Made by a program: the position numbers and the translations under genes. 64,000 nucleotides of DNA, taken from the NCBI GenBank assembly GCA_051016205.1, contig CP136534.1:1240001-1304000 (forward strand), given 5' to 3'. The notes under the pieces were generated by a model that saw only the letters and a program-made list of their open reading frames with translations, did not search any database and was not told where the DNA came from. Source of the DNA: Acuticoccus sp051016205 (GTDB lineage Bacteria; Pseudomonadota; Alphaproteobacteria; Rhizobiales; Amorphaceae). Below, piece after piece: positions 27,370-37,413 of this stretch. Position 1 is the first letter of the stretch; each line of letters begins with the position of its first letter.

Positions 27370-27930
27370 ATGAACTGTCATACAAAGATTTCTGCTGCGC
27401 CGAACATTGAAATTCGCCGCGCCACCATCAATGAAAGGCCATTCCTTGAAGATCTGAAAGAGCTCTCGATCCGCCATCTTCTGGATCCTATGTTGACGCC
27501 AGGACAACGCGATACCATGCGCCAGATCACACCGTTCGATCCGATCTTGATCGAGGACGGCACCTACTACGTTGTCACCGTCAACGGATGGATCGCGGCC
27601 AGCGGCGGCTGGACCCGGCGCGCGGCCTTGTACCGCGCCCCCGGCAGCACTTTGGATGCAGACTCAGTCATGGATCCAACCCGCGACGCTGCTGGAATCC
27701 GCGCCATGTACACTCACCCGGACTTTGCGCGCCAAGGGCTCGGCAGACTGGTTCTTTCAACGGCGCTCGCCGCCGCGAGGATCGCGGGCTTTCGCCGTGC
27801 AAAACTGTTGGCGACCTCAGCCGGGGAGCGGCTCTACCGCGCGTCCGGTTGGACCACTGACAAAGAACAACTGATCGGGCCAGACGGACACGCTGGCGTC
27901 CCGGGGTATTGGATGTCGAGGGCGATTTAA
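27370..27930 (+). CDS. GNAT-family N-acetyltransferase
   Basis: A 186-residue GNAT protein. The acetyl-CoA binding motif is MYTHPDFARQGLGRLVLSTAL (R/Q-x-x-G-x-G/A) near 115-135. EIRRATINERPFLEDL opens the fold and GERLYRASGW marks its end. ATG 27370 has a GGAG site; GTG 27361 is the alternative. The acceptor cannot be told from sequence. It stands alone between two hairpins on the same strand as the RTX gene. Confidence 0.85.
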   Translation: MNCHTKISAAPNIEIRRATINERPFLEDLKELSIRHLLDPMLTPGQRDTMRQITPFDPILIEDGTYYVVTVNGWIAASGGWTRRAALYRAPGSTLDADSVMDPTRDAAGIRAMYTHPDFARQGLGRLVLSTALAAARIAGFRRAKLLATSAGERLYRASGWTTDKEQLIGPDGHAGVPGYWMSRAI

Positions 27931-28020
27931 CAAAGTCAATCCAGACAACCCATCGAATCATCCATGCCGCCTCAGCAAAACAGGCCGGCATCAATCTTCA
28001 GCTCTCTCTAAACCGCTTTA

Positions 28021-28050
28021 TTCGGCTCAGACGAAACTGTCTGAGCCGAA
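28021..28050 (+). terminator. 12-bp perfect stem-loop after the GNAT gene
   Basis: TTCGGCTCAGAC pairs with GTCTGAGCCGAA around a 6-base loop (GAAACT), 90 bp past the stop. No long T run follows. Likely transcription terminator or extragenic palindrome. Confidence 0.5.
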
Positions 28051-28756
28051 ATCGATTTGGCGAGACTCCCTGCGGCCAATACGGGGATTGGAAATAGCGG
28101 CAAGCATCATACGATCACTCATCCAGATTTATGAGTCGTGAACCGCTGCCCATTCAATTAATTGAATCCCAATACAATCGATGAATTGAGGCTTGCAGAG
28201 TCATTAAACATACATCCAATCAATCCCGAAGCGCCTTTAATAATTTTGCAAAACAGACGGCAGTGTTGCATATCCGAAATCTGCGAGCAAACAATTTATG
28301 ATTGGATCTTTTTCTCGCTGTGAGCCAGGCTCGTTACATCGCCTTCGATTCCGGTCTGATGCCGAGCACGAAATTCGCGCGCGACCATGTCGACATCACG
28401 GCAAAGCCTGCTCTACAATCGGCCGCAGCAAATGGATACGGCTCACAGATGATCTGTTCGAGATAACCTCGAGGTATGAATCGGAGGGGTTGGCCATCCA
28501 ACATTCCGTTACTTGATTTACGCCGAGCACCGATTCCAGAATAATCTCCAATCAGATTGGAGTATTCTGGCCAGGACAAAATCGCACTCAATCAAATTTG
28601 TAGAGCATTCCTCGTCCAAGTCGGTACGAGAAATCTAAATTTCTAAACGCGTTTACGTTCGTACAATTGGCAGTGTCTGGCGGAGAGGATGGGATTTCGG
28701 TCGGACCGTCCCTCTCCGCTTCGCCTCATCTCTCTTGGCAGGGCAACAATCTCCGG
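28051..28756. other. AT-richer intergenic stretch with two palindromes
   Basis: 706 bp with no supported gene and visibly lower GC than the neighbours. It contains the 16-bp perfect palindrome ATTCAATTAATTGAAT at 28152-28167. It also contains a long stem at 28536-28570 (CCAGAATA..CTCCAAT against ATTGGAGTATTCTGG, 2-base bulge). Confidence 0.5.
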
Positions 28757-29554
28757 CTATCGGATCCGATCGATCAATGCCATCGCAGCAGCCGGATTGT
28801 TCGACTTGTAGCCCCCAATAATGAAGCAGAAAATGTCACGGGCTCCCGGCCCGGAAGGTTCCGTCACAAGGTCGACCCCGCGAGCCGGGGCACCTCGTTC
28901 GAGTCCCACCAGTTGTTCCGCCCAGCGGTCGAGCGTCCAGTCGGCATAACCGAGCGTTTCTTCTTCCCGCGTGCCCATGAGCCGCAGATATTGGAAATCG
29001 GCTGTTGCGTCGGCAATTTCCGGATAGACAGAATCGGCGGCCCAAACGATGGCCACCCCATAGGCCCGCGCCAGCGCAATCATCTCAGGCGCTCGGAAGC
29101 TCTCATGTCGTACCTCGATCGCGTGCCGCAGACAGCGTCCATCCACTGTCCTCGGCAGCAAGGACAGAAACGCTGTCACATCTTCCGGGTCGAAACGCTT
29201 CGTCCCCGGAAGCTGCCAAAGGATCGGTCCGAGCTTGTCGCCCAGTTCGCCGACGCCTTCGGTCAGAAAGCGTTCGACGCTATCCCCGGCCTCCGCCAAC
29301 CTTTTCCGGTGGGTAGCAAAACGCGGCGCTTTGACCGTGAAGACGAAGCTGGCGGGCGTAGACTCCCTCCATTTGGCGAAGGTTTCCGGTCGCTGAGAGC
29401 GATAAAAAGTGCCATTGATCTCAAGCGCCGTCAGTACACTTGCGGCGTAGCGCAGTTCATCCGCCTTCGCCAGATCTTGGGGGTAGAATGTCCCCCGCCA
29501 TGAAGCGTAGGTCCATCCACCAATCCCAATCCGAATGTGACCAGTCTTGACCAT
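28757..29554 (-). CDS. DUF72-family protein
   Basis: A 265-residue DUF72 TIM-barrel-like protein. Family marks are GIGGWTYASWRGTFYP at the start, LTALEINGTFYRSQRPETFAKW, FVFTVKAPRFATH, LGPILWQLPGTKRFD and AIEVRHESFRAPE. The last residues keep YLRLMGTREE. Biochemical function is not established for the family; links to DNA repair or nucleotide metabolism are only suggestions. Length is normal. It stands alone next to a decayed VWA locus. Confidence 0.85.
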   Translation of the reverse strand: MVKTGHIRIGIGGWTYASWRGTFYPQDLAKADELRYAASVLTALEINGTFYRSQRPETFAKWRESTPASFVFTVKAPRFATHRKRLAEAGDSVERFLTEGVGELGDKLGPILWQLPGTKRFDPEDVTAFLSLLPRTVDGRCLRHAIEVRHESFRAPEMIALARAYGVAIVWAADSVYPEIADATADFQYLRLMGTREEETLGYADWTLDRWAEQLVGLERGAPARGVDLVTEPSGPGARDIFCFIIGGYKSNNPAAAMALIDRIR

Positions 29555-29689
29555 CCATCCCTAAGATGCCGTCGCGCGGCCATTTCGGCAAGACGGAGCC
29601 GTCGCGTTATAGAGAGACTGGCCTCCCAAAGGCGATGTCTGCGTGTCACACCATGTGCGCGGCCATTGATGAGCGACGTGCGACGTAAG

Positions 29690-31440
29690 CCGCGGCAAGG
29701 GCAGTGCCGCCTGTCGGCCGCCCCGCCAGCGCACGGGGGCAGGCGAAGTGCCTGAGCGGGCGCGCCGCCCGGTCTCCTCAGTCAGAACGCGCAGAGCCCG
29801 CTCCGCGATCTCGGCCGCTAGTGACGGTTGCGGCGTGACAAGCGCTCTCTGTTCCATCAGCGTGCGCAGAGAGAAGCGGCGCTTGTGCGTCGGCACCCTC
29901 TCAAAGCCGATATTAACCGCCTGCAAGACGGGCCCGTCTTCACGAAACAGCGTGAGCGGCCGAATGGCGACCCCATCCCTGCCATGTGCTGCCTCAACCA
30001 GAATGGGCATGGCTTTCGTCGCGCTCCCCAGAATGTGACGCACTTGGGCGCTGAGGTCGCGCGGGACGCCGCTCCTATGGGTAAGATGAAGGTCGAGAGT
30101 GCCGCCCCCACGGTCGATCAGGCGCCAAATGAAGCGCTGAGCACTCTTATCGAAGACCGGGGGATCCAAGGTGCGCGGCACCAAAACAGCGTAGCTGCGC
30201 GATAGGGCAGGATCCAGACCAAGCGAACGGCCTGCGCACAGAGCGCGCCTTGCCTCGATAAAATTGTGGTGAGCGACCCTCCATCGCAAGAGTTCGTCTA
30301 AGGTCAGGCGCGTTGAGACAACGTCGGCCGAGGTGGCAATCTTCAGCCGCGAGCCGCGCCCGCAATCAACTAAAGGCTTTGGGAAGGCGAGCCGGTGCCC
30401 CATTGCACTCTGAGGACTGAAGTCCCCGAGTGCCGGCCTTCGATAGGCGGCCGCGGCGCTGAAGTTCGGGTCTTGGAGTGCGTTTCGGCCTTCGCCACAG
30501 GTAAGAATCCTCCGACCGACCGGGTCGAAGAGTACGGCCGTATGGCCTCGCGCGCCTGCATCCGTCCGCCAGCTTGTTGCACCGATCACAAAGTCCTCAA
30601 ACGTCGTCGCCTCTTGCCAATCGGTCCGCAGCCGTCCGGCGAGTTTTGGGCTCCCGGGCCTCGCCTTTAAGGCGGTCGTTAGGTCAAATGATCCTGCCAG
30701 GGCAACGAGAACGGCTTCGGCCGAGCTCTCTACGTGTCGCTCGCGAAAGGCCGCCATCTCCTCTTCCGCCGCGACGGCCGCGCCCGATAGCGCACCTACA
30801 GCGTGCTCCAGCGTCTTGAGGAGATCGGCCAGGAAGGCATCTGGCAGGACGTGTTGCGGCGCGCCTTTGTCTTTTCGGTGGATTGGCACAAAGCGCTTCA
30901 CAGCGATGGCGGCAGCGGTCCCAAGACGCTTTGCCTCACGCCCAGGTCCTTTGACGAGTGCCCCCGACAGCCCGCCACCAGGGACGAACATGACGTCTGC
31001 AGGGCTCTTGCGCCCCACGACAAAGCGCACCGCGACATTGGGCGGCTCGACAGAACCGCAGCCATCACCGCAGCATGGATGAGGCCCGTCGTCATCGAGC
31101 CGGACTGGTCCACACACAAGATCGCCGTCCAGGGAAGGAAGCGTCGCTTGCGTGCCATGAAGGCAAGTCGTTCGGCAACGAGGACCTGGCGCTCTGAGTC
31201 CCAATCGGCAAGGTTCTGGCGAATTGTCCCTGTAAAGTCGAAGTTCGCGGCCGAGCGCATCCGCGAGCGGCGATAGCGGTTTCGCTGACCGCGCACAGCA
31301 CGCTCCACCGCATGTCCGCGGATTGTCTCCAGCACGGAGGTGGGAAACAGGCGCGCTGTTCCGATCAATTCGGCCGCCACGATCGGCCGAAGTACTTCCC
31401 TGATCGGGACGAAGAAGTTCCCGGTTTGTCGAGAATACAC
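29690..31440 (-). pseudogene. Decayed VWA-domain protein locus plus adjoining unrecognised segment
   Basis: From 31440 one frame reads GTIRQNLADWDSERQVLVAERLAFM and then CVDQSGSMTTGLIHAAVMAAVL, a von Willebrand A domain with its MIDAS DxSGS motif. Near 31045 the family text jumps to another frame (VAVRFVV) and fades, so the domain is broken by a frameshift. That second frame stays open to 29561 and has coding-like composition. I do not recognise its C-terminal 450 residues. VWA proteins of this type occur with MoxR ATPases and SWIM proteins, which are absent here. Treated as a non-functional remnant. Confidence 0.55.
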
Positions 31441-31447
31441 AAATCAC

Positions 31448-31939
31448 ACGCCAGGACGCCCAACTCCTTGTGATTCAGTCAACAATTGAGGCCTGACTTC
31501 TGCCAATCCGGCGATGATCCGCAGCCTGGTCCATACCCTGTTTGCGCTAAAACCGACGCCACCATCGGCCTGACTGTCGCTCGAAGGGATGATGTGGAAG
31601 ACGGACACGCACGCAAACCCAGCCCGTTTCCAGGATGTTACAGCGCGATCAAGTCAACACAGACCATTCTGGGGTGCGTCGGCGACCCAAACAATGCCCC
31701 GCCCTCGGTTCCCATCAAGCCCGCGCAGGATGCCTGACAGACCACGCTTGGCTGATTGGCAGCCGGCGATCATCCCCGATCACCCTCAAATCCTGTCTTG
31801 AAATCATTGCGTTGAAGGTCCCGGTATCGCCACTGTCATAAAGGTGTCGGCGCACTGTCGCCAAAACTCCAAGTCAGCCGCCTAAGAACGCTGGGCCCGC
31901 CCGAGCGGGAGAGATGCGTCCAACGAGGAGAAACCTTGT
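31448..31939. other. Intergenic, upstream region of the Opp/Dpp-type operon
   Basis: 492 bp without a supported gene. It should hold the promoter of the ABC operon that starts at 31940. A ribosome site (AACGAGGAG) is visible about 10 bases before that start. No riboswitch fold was recognised. Confidence 0.5.
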
Positions 31940-33502
31940 ATGCGGTGGCTACGTCCCTTGACGCTTGCCGTGTCGCTCGCCGTGGCAACGGCGGCTACGG
32001 CCCAAGATGACCGTCCAGACCTCACAGTGGCTGTGAACGGCCTGCCCGGAAGTTTGGAGTCCATCGAAGAGATGGGAAACGTGGCGGTGCGCATCACCTA
32101 CTCCATGTTCGACCCGCTCATCCGGCGCAACTTCCTGGCCGATGGCACCGGCCGCGCCTCCACCTTGGAGCCTGCGCTCGCCACCAGCTGGACGCGCATC
32201 GATGACCGCACGTTGGAGCTGAAGCTGCGCGAGGGCGTCAAGTTCCACAATGGCGAGGAGCTCACATCCGATGATGTGGTCTTCTCGCTGAACCCGCCAC
32301 GCGGCCATGGCCACGACCCGCTGATTGGGGCGGCCCGTCGCTTCATGCTGACGCTTTCGCACGTCGAGCCTGTGGACAAGTACACGGTGCGCATTGTCTC
32401 GAAAGAGCCTGACATCCTCCTTGAGCAGCGCCTTGCCGGCTATGCCATGTGGATTGTGAACGCAAAAGAATACCTGCGCGTCGGCAAGGACGCGTTCGCC
32501 CGCAATCCTGTTGGGACGGGCCCCTACAAGATGGCTGAGTGGGTCGATGGTGAATTTGTGCGCCTTGACGCCCATGACGACTACTGGGGTGGCAGGCCCA
32601 CGGCCCAGTCCGTCACATTCTCCACCGTACCCGAAGTGTCAGCGCGCATCGCTGGTCTTGTGACGGGCGAATACGACATCATCGTCAACGTGCCGCCCGA
32701 CCAGGTGTCTGTGCTGGAGCGCTACGACGACGTGACGGTGGAATCCATCGTCCTGGACAACACGCACATGCTCGTCTTCTTCACGGAGGGTCCCCTGGAA
32801 GACGCGCGCGTGCGCCAGGCCCTGTCCCTGTCCATCGACAGGGCGCTCCTGCGCGAAGCCTTGTGGGAAGACAAGAACTACACGCCCAACGGTCACCAGC
32901 TCCCCTCCTATGTGATGTGGATCGAGGATTACCCCGAGTTTGCCTACGATCCTGAGAAGGCGCGCGCGCTTCTTAAAGAAGCCGGCTATAACGGCGAGGA
33001 AATCGTCTACCGCCTTCCTTTGAATTACTATCTGTTGTCTCTGGAAGCCGGTCAGGCCATGCAGCAGATGTGGGCCGATGTGGGTCTGAACGTGACACTG
33101 GAGCCAGTGGAGAACTTCACGCAGGTGGACGATCCGAGCGGTGCGGTGCACATCCGCCCTTGGTCCAACACCCACAGGATGCCCGACCCCCTCGGGTCTT
33201 TTGTGCCGCAATGGGGTGCCGACAGCTGGGTGCAGAACAACGACGATGTGGCGTCACGCTCCTGGGACGCGCCGGATCGGTTCAATGAACTGCATGAGGT
33301 GATTGTCACGTCCACCTCCATGGACGAGCGCCAGGACGCCTACCGCAGCGCTCTGGACATCTGGATGGCCGAGACGCCTGGCACGATGCTTTACAATCCG
33401 CTTGAGACTTACGCCATGCGCTCCGACATCTCGTGGAAACCCTATTCATTGTACTACATGGACTTCCGGCCCGAGAACCTGACCATCAAGGCGCTGGACT
33501 GA
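31940..33502 (+). CDS. ABC transporter substrate-binding protein, OppA/DppA family (SBP_bac_5)
   Basis: A 520-residue periplasmic binding protein with a signal peptide ending AATAQD. SBP_bac_5 marks include MFDPLIRRNF, LEPALATSWTRIDDRTLELKLR, EGVKFHNGEELTSDDVVFSL, NPVGTGPYKM and ARVRQALSLSIDRALLREAL. It delivers a peptide or other small ligand to the permeases encoded downstream. It starts a six-gene plus-strand run. Length is usual for the family; the ligand is unknown. Confidence 0.9.
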   Translation: MRWLRPLTLAVSLAVATAATAQDDRPDLTVAVNGLPGSLESIEEMGNVAVRITYSMFDPLIRRNFLADGTGRASTLEPALATSWTRIDDRTLELKLREGVKFHNGEELTSDDVVFSLNPPRGHGHDPLIGAARRFMLTLSHVEPVDKYTVRIVSKEPDILLEQRLAGYAMWIVNAKEYLRVGKDAFARNPVGTGPYKMAEWVDGEFVRLDAHDDYWGGRPTAQSVTFSTVPEVSARIAGLVTGEYDIIVNVPPDQVSVLERYDDVTVESIVLDNTHMLVFFTEGPLEDARVRQALSLSIDRALLREALWEDKNYTPNGHQLPSYVMWIEDYPEFAYDPEKARALLKEAGYNGEEIVYRLPLNYYLLSLEAGQAMQQMWADVGLNVTLEPVENFTQVDDPSGAVHIRPWSNTHRMPDPLGSFVPQWGADSWVQNNDDVASRSWDAPDRFNELHEVIVTSTSMDERQDAYRSALDIWMAETPGTMLYNPLETYAMRSDISWKPYSLYYMDFRPENLTIKALD

Positions 33503-33637
33503 CCCAGTGAATTGCAACGGTGCAGGGCACCGCAGGCGGGAGAGCCAACCCCATCGGCCGCTCCCGCCTGGTTTGCCTTTGACCACCATCAACCCAACGC
33601 CCACTGCCGGTCCGCGCTTGCGCCTAGGCTGGGCGCC

Positions 33638-34615
33638 ATGACGGCCCTTCTCGCACAGGATTTGAGGGTCACGATCCGTACCCGCCGCGATCGCCGGCAC
33701 ATCGTGCCTGTGCGTGGAGTGTCCATCACCGTTGAACGTGGCGAGACGCTGGCGTTGGTGGGGGAATCGGGCTGCGGAAAGTCGATGACCTGCCTTGCCC
33801 TCTCAGGCCTTTTGCCCAAACGCGCGACGGCCCATGCCGCACAGCTGGAGATCGCCGGGCGCCCGCTGGCCAATCTCTCCGCGCGTCAGGCGCGTGCCGT
33901 CCGGCGCCGGCATGTATCGGTGGTCTTTCAAGATGCCACCAACGGCCTAAACCCTGTGAAAACCGTCGGATGGCAAGTGGCCGAGGCCGTTCGCCTTCGC
34001 GCAGGCATACCCTTTCGTGCCGCCCGCGAGGAGGCTGAGCGGCTGCTTCATCGCGTCGGCCTGCCCGAACCCGGTCGCCTCATGGGTGCCTTTCCCCACC
34101 AACTCTCAGGCGGCATGAACCAGCGCGCGATGATTGCCTTGGCGGTGGCTGGCGGGCCGGACATTCTCATTTCGGACGAAGCCACCACAGCGCTCGACGT
34201 GACCGTACAGGCTGAGATCCTGTCCCTCATCGCCTCCTTGCAGCGTGAGGCGGGGATGAGCGTGGTCTTCGTCACTCACGACCTTGGTGTGGTTGCGCAA
34301 ATCGCCGATCGCGTGGCGGTCATGTACGCAGGGCGCATTGTCGAAGAGGGCGCGGTGGAGGGGATATTTGCCCACCCACGCCACCCTTATACCGCCGGGC
34401 TCCTGGCCTCGCTTCCAAGGATCGACAGGCGCGAAGCCGACCTTGCCATCATTGAAGGCCAAGTGCCGCCCATTCACGCCATGCCCGATGGTTGCGCATT
34501 TGCGCCCCGATGCGCCCGCGCGGCCCCTGATTGCCGAGAGGCGCTGCCGCAGGTGCGCCCGCTTGGTACACGCCATGGCGCGGCCTGTTTCCACCCTCTC
34601 TTGGAGGCCGCATGA
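33638..34615 (+). CDS. ABC transporter ATP-binding protein, DppD/OppD type
   Basis: A 325-residue ATPase. Walker A is GESGCGKS, the signature is LSGGMNQR, Walker B is ILISDEATTALD and the H-loop is VTHDLG. The C-terminal oligopeptide extension with cysteines (GCAFAPRCARAAPDC) is present. The start MTALLAQDLRVTIR at 33638 gives the normal length, 135 bp after the binding protein. It overlaps the next ATPase gene by four bases (ATGA). Confidence 0.9.
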   Translation: MTALLAQDLRVTIRTRRDRRHIVPVRGVSITVERGETLALVGESGCGKSMTCLALSGLLPKRATAHAAQLEIAGRPLANLSARQARAVRRRHVSVVFQDATNGLNPVKTVGWQVAEAVRLRAGIPFRAAREEAERLLHRVGLPEPGRLMGAFPHQLSGGMNQRAMIALAVAGGPDILISDEATTALDVTVQAEILSLIASLQREAGMSVVFVTHDLGVVAQIADRVAVMYAGRIVEEGAVEGIFAHPRHPYTAGLLASLPRIDRREADLAIIEGQVPPIHAMPDGCAFAPRCARAAPDCREALPQVRPLGTRHGAACFHPLLEAA

Positions 34616-35607
34616 CACTGGCGATCCTCCAAGCCCATGCGCTCACCAAGAGCTACCGGGCTGGGCGCGGATCGCTCATGCGGCGGGCGCCTCGGTTCAA
34701 CGCCGTGGACGGTGTCAGTCTCAAAGTCCAAGGCGGAGAGACGCTTGCCATCGTTGGTGAGTCGGGCTGCGGAAAGTCCACCCTCGGCGCGATGCTTTTG
34801 GGCCTGACCGCCCCATCCAGCGGCACGGTCTTGATTGATGGCGCGCCGTTTCCCCGAAAGGCGAGCGCGGCGTGGCGGCAATTGCGCCGGCGGGTCCAGG
34901 TGATTTTCCAGGATGCCCCAGGCTCGCTCGATCCGCGGCTCACCGTCTTCCGTCAAGTACGTGCACCACTTGCCATCCACGCGATCGGCACGGCCACCGA
35001 GCGCGACCGGCTGACCCGTGACATCCTCAAAGCCGTGGAGCTTGGCGAGCATCTTTGGGGCTGCGTGCCGGGCGAGTTGTCCGGCGGGCAGCAGCAGCGT
35101 GTGGTGATCGCGCGCGCCTGTGTGCTTGAGCCGGACATTATTGTCTGCGACGAGCCTGTGTCCGCGCTCGATGTGTCCATCCAGGCGCAGGTGGTGCGTC
35201 TTCTGCAACGCTTGCAGGCAAGGATGGGCCTCACACTGGTCTTCATCAGCCACGACCTTGCCGTTGTGCGTCATGTCGCCGACAGGGTCGCTGTGATGTA
35301 TCTGGGGCAGATCGTGGAAGAGGGGCCCGCAGACCGCGTTTTCGACGCGCCGGCCCATCCTTACACCCGCGCCCTTCTGTCGGCCGTCCCCGTCCCGGAC
35401 CCCTCTCGCCGCACGCCCCTGATGCTTGCCAAAGGGGAGCCGCCGAGCCCCATGAACCCGCCCAGCGGTTGCCGTTTTCATACACGCTGCCCCCATGCCG
35501 ATGAGGTCTGCGGCGAAAGCGCCCCTCAGTTGCGTCAAACCCTCGAGCGGAGGGTTTCCTGTCACTATGCGGAGCGCCTCGCCGCACGGCCGATGGCCGC
35601 CGAATGA
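34612..35607 (+). CDS. ABC transporter ATP-binding protein, DppF/OppF type
   Basis: A 331-residue ATPase, the second of the pair. Walker A is GESGCGKST, the signature is LSGGQQQR, Walker B is IIVCDEPVSALD and the H-loop is ISHDLA. The C-terminal Cys region GCRFHTRCPHADEVC is typical of oligopeptide transporters. Start and stop both overlap their neighbours by four bases, so the subunits are translationally coupled. Confidence 0.9.
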   Translation: MTLAILQAHALTKSYRAGRGSLMRRAPRFNAVDGVSLKVQGGETLAIVGESGCGKSTLGAMLLGLTAPSSGTVLIDGAPFPRKASAAWRQLRRRVQVIFQDAPGSLDPRLTVFRQVRAPLAIHAIGTATERDRLTRDILKAVELGEHLWGCVPGELSGGQQQRVVIARACVLEPDIIVCDEPVSALDVSIQAQVVRLLQRLQARMGLTLVFISHDLAVVRHVADRVAVMYLGQIVEEGPADRVFDAPAHPYTRALLSAVPVPDPSRRTPLMLAKGEPPSPMNPPSGCRFHTRCPHADEVCGESAPQLRQTLERRVSCHYAERLAARPMAAE

Positions 35608-36539
35608 GCGCGCGTTTCATCCTCATCAAGCTGCTGCGGGCCATCGTGACCGTGTGGCTCGTCATCACCTTCGTATTCTTTGTGCTGCGGCTGTCGGGCG
35701 ATCCCATCGCGCAGCTCTTGCCTGATGATATCGACAGACAGACTATAGAATACTACCGCGCCGCCTGGGGGCTGGATCAGCCGATCCTCATGCAATACTG
35801 GCGCTACATCGCGGCCATGGCTGAGGGCGACCTGGGTGTCTCCTTCCGCAACAATCTCGACGCGTTTCAACTGGTGTTGGAGCGTGTGCCCAAAACGGCC
35901 CTTTTAGGGGGCACGGCACTCCTCCTTGCGCTGATGTCTGGCATCCCGCTTGGGATCTATGCCGCGCTTCACAAGAACACCGTTCTTGATCGCGCCATCA
36001 TGGGCGGCGCTGTGCTCGGCTTCTCGATGCCGAACTTCTTCCTTGGCATCATGCTGATCCTCATCTTCTCGCTACAGCTTCAGTGGTTGCCCTCGTCGGG
36101 GTCGGGCACGGTCTGGCACCTCATCATGCCTGCGGTGACGCTCGGAACGGCGTTTGGCGCACAGATTGCCCGGTACACCCGCTCAGCGATGATCGATGTC
36201 ATGAATCGCGCTTACATGCGCACCGCCGAGGCGAAGGGCGCGGGGCAGAACCGCAAGCTTTACATGCACGCCCTTCCAAATGCCGCGATCCCAGTCGTGA
36301 CGATCACCGGCATGAAGATCGGTGAGCTTTTGGGCTGGACGGTGGTGACCGAAACGGTGTTCGCCTGGCCGGGGATCGGCCGACTCCTCACCAACGCTGT
36401 CGCAGCACGCGATTTGGCCGTCGTGCAGTGCATCATGCTGATCCTCGCCATCACCATGGTGACGGCCAACTTCCTCATCGATCTTGCCTATGGATGGCTG
36501 GACCCACGGGTGCGTGCCTCGCGCGAGGGGGAACGCTGA
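35604..36539 (+). CDS. ABC transporter permease, DppB type
   Basis: A 311-residue permease with six membrane segments. It starts MSARFILIKLLRAIVTVWLV and has the EAA loop AEAKGAGQNRKLYMHALPNA near 210-229. It pairs with the DppC-type permease whose ATG overlaps its stop by one base (TGATG). Confidence 0.9.
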   Translation: MSARFILIKLLRAIVTVWLVITFVFFVLRLSGDPIAQLLPDDIDRQTIEYYRAAWGLDQPILMQYWRYIAAMAEGDLGVSFRNNLDAFQLVLERVPKTALLGGTALLLALMSGIPLGIYAALHKNTVLDRAIMGGAVLGFSMPNFFLGIMLILIFSLQLQWLPSSGSGTVWHLIMPAVTLGTAFGAQIARYTRSAMIDVMNRAYMRTAEAKGAGQNRKLYMHALPNAAIPVVTITGMKIGELLGWTVVTETVFAWPGIGRLLTNAVAARDLAVVQCIMLILAITMVTANFLIDLAYGWLDPRVRASREGER

Positions 36540-37411
36540 TGGCCATGGCGCTCCCCTCGCGGGGCCTGTCGTCCCGTCTTGGCCTCAGCGCACTGTCGCG
36601 GGTGCCATTGGTCGTGTTGATTGCGTTCTTCGTCCTTGGCGCAGCGCTCTTCGTGACCGCGTTTGCGCAGCTCTTGATGCCCTACGCTTATGACGCGATG
36701 GACCTTCGCGCGCGGCTGATGCCGCCGTTCACCGATTGGTCGCATCCCCTCGGCACCGACAAGCTTGGCCGTGACGTTGTGGCCCGTCTTCTGATCGCGA
36801 CCCAGACCTCCATAGCGCTCGCCCTGCTGGGCACCATCATCGGTGCAGTCTTCGGCACGCTGCTCGGCTTTCTGGCGGCCCACTTCCGGGGCATCGTGGA
36901 TGAGGTCATTTCCGCGTTGGTGGATTTCCAGGCTGCGATGCCGTACTTCATCATCGCCCTTGCGATCCTCGCCTTCATGGGCAACTCCATTGTCGTGTTC
37001 CTTTTCCTGATGGCCATTTACGGCTGGGAGAAGTACGCGCGCATCACCCGCGGGCTCGTCCTTTCGGCGCAGGAGGAGGGGTATGCGCGGGCAATGACAG
37101 CGCTCGGTGCCGGTCCGGCGCGGGTGTATGGGCTCCACATCCTGCCCAACATCCTGTCGCCGCTGATCGTCCAGCTCACCATCAACTTTCCGGAGACGAT
37201 CCTGTTTGAGACGTCTTTGTCGTTTCTCGGGCTCGGTATCAGACCCCCGCTCACCTCGCTGGGTCAGATGCTTGGCGATGGGCGCGACTACCTCGTCACC
37301 GCCTGGTGGCTCGCGGTGGTGCCAGGGGTGACGATCTTCCTCGTCACGCTTGCCATGTCCATCGTCGGAGACTGGCTGCGAACGCGTTTCGACCCATCAC
37401 TTCAGGACTGA
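36539..37411 (+). CDS. ABC transporter permease, DppC type
   Basis: A 290-residue permease. An N-terminal membrane segment is followed by HPLGTDKLGRDVVARLL, the DppC hallmark, and by the EAA loop ARAMTALGAGPARVYGLHI. The product ends two bases before the TIM-barrel gene start. It completes a full Opp/Dpp importer. Confidence 0.9.
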   Translation: MAMALPSRGLSSRLGLSALSRVPLVVLIAFFVLGAALFVTAFAQLLMPYAYDAMDLRARLMPPFTDWSHPLGTDKLGRDVVARLLIATQTSIALALLGTIIGAVFGTLLGFLAAHFRGIVDEVISALVDFQAAMPYFIIALAILAFMGNSIVVFLFLMAIYGWEKYARITRGLVLSAQEEGYARAMTALGAGPARVYGLHILPNILSPLIVQLTINFPETILFETSLSFLGLGIRPPLTSLGQMLGDGRDYLVTAWWLAVVPGVTIFLVTLAMSIVGDWLRTRFDPSLQD

Positions 37412-37413
37412 CG

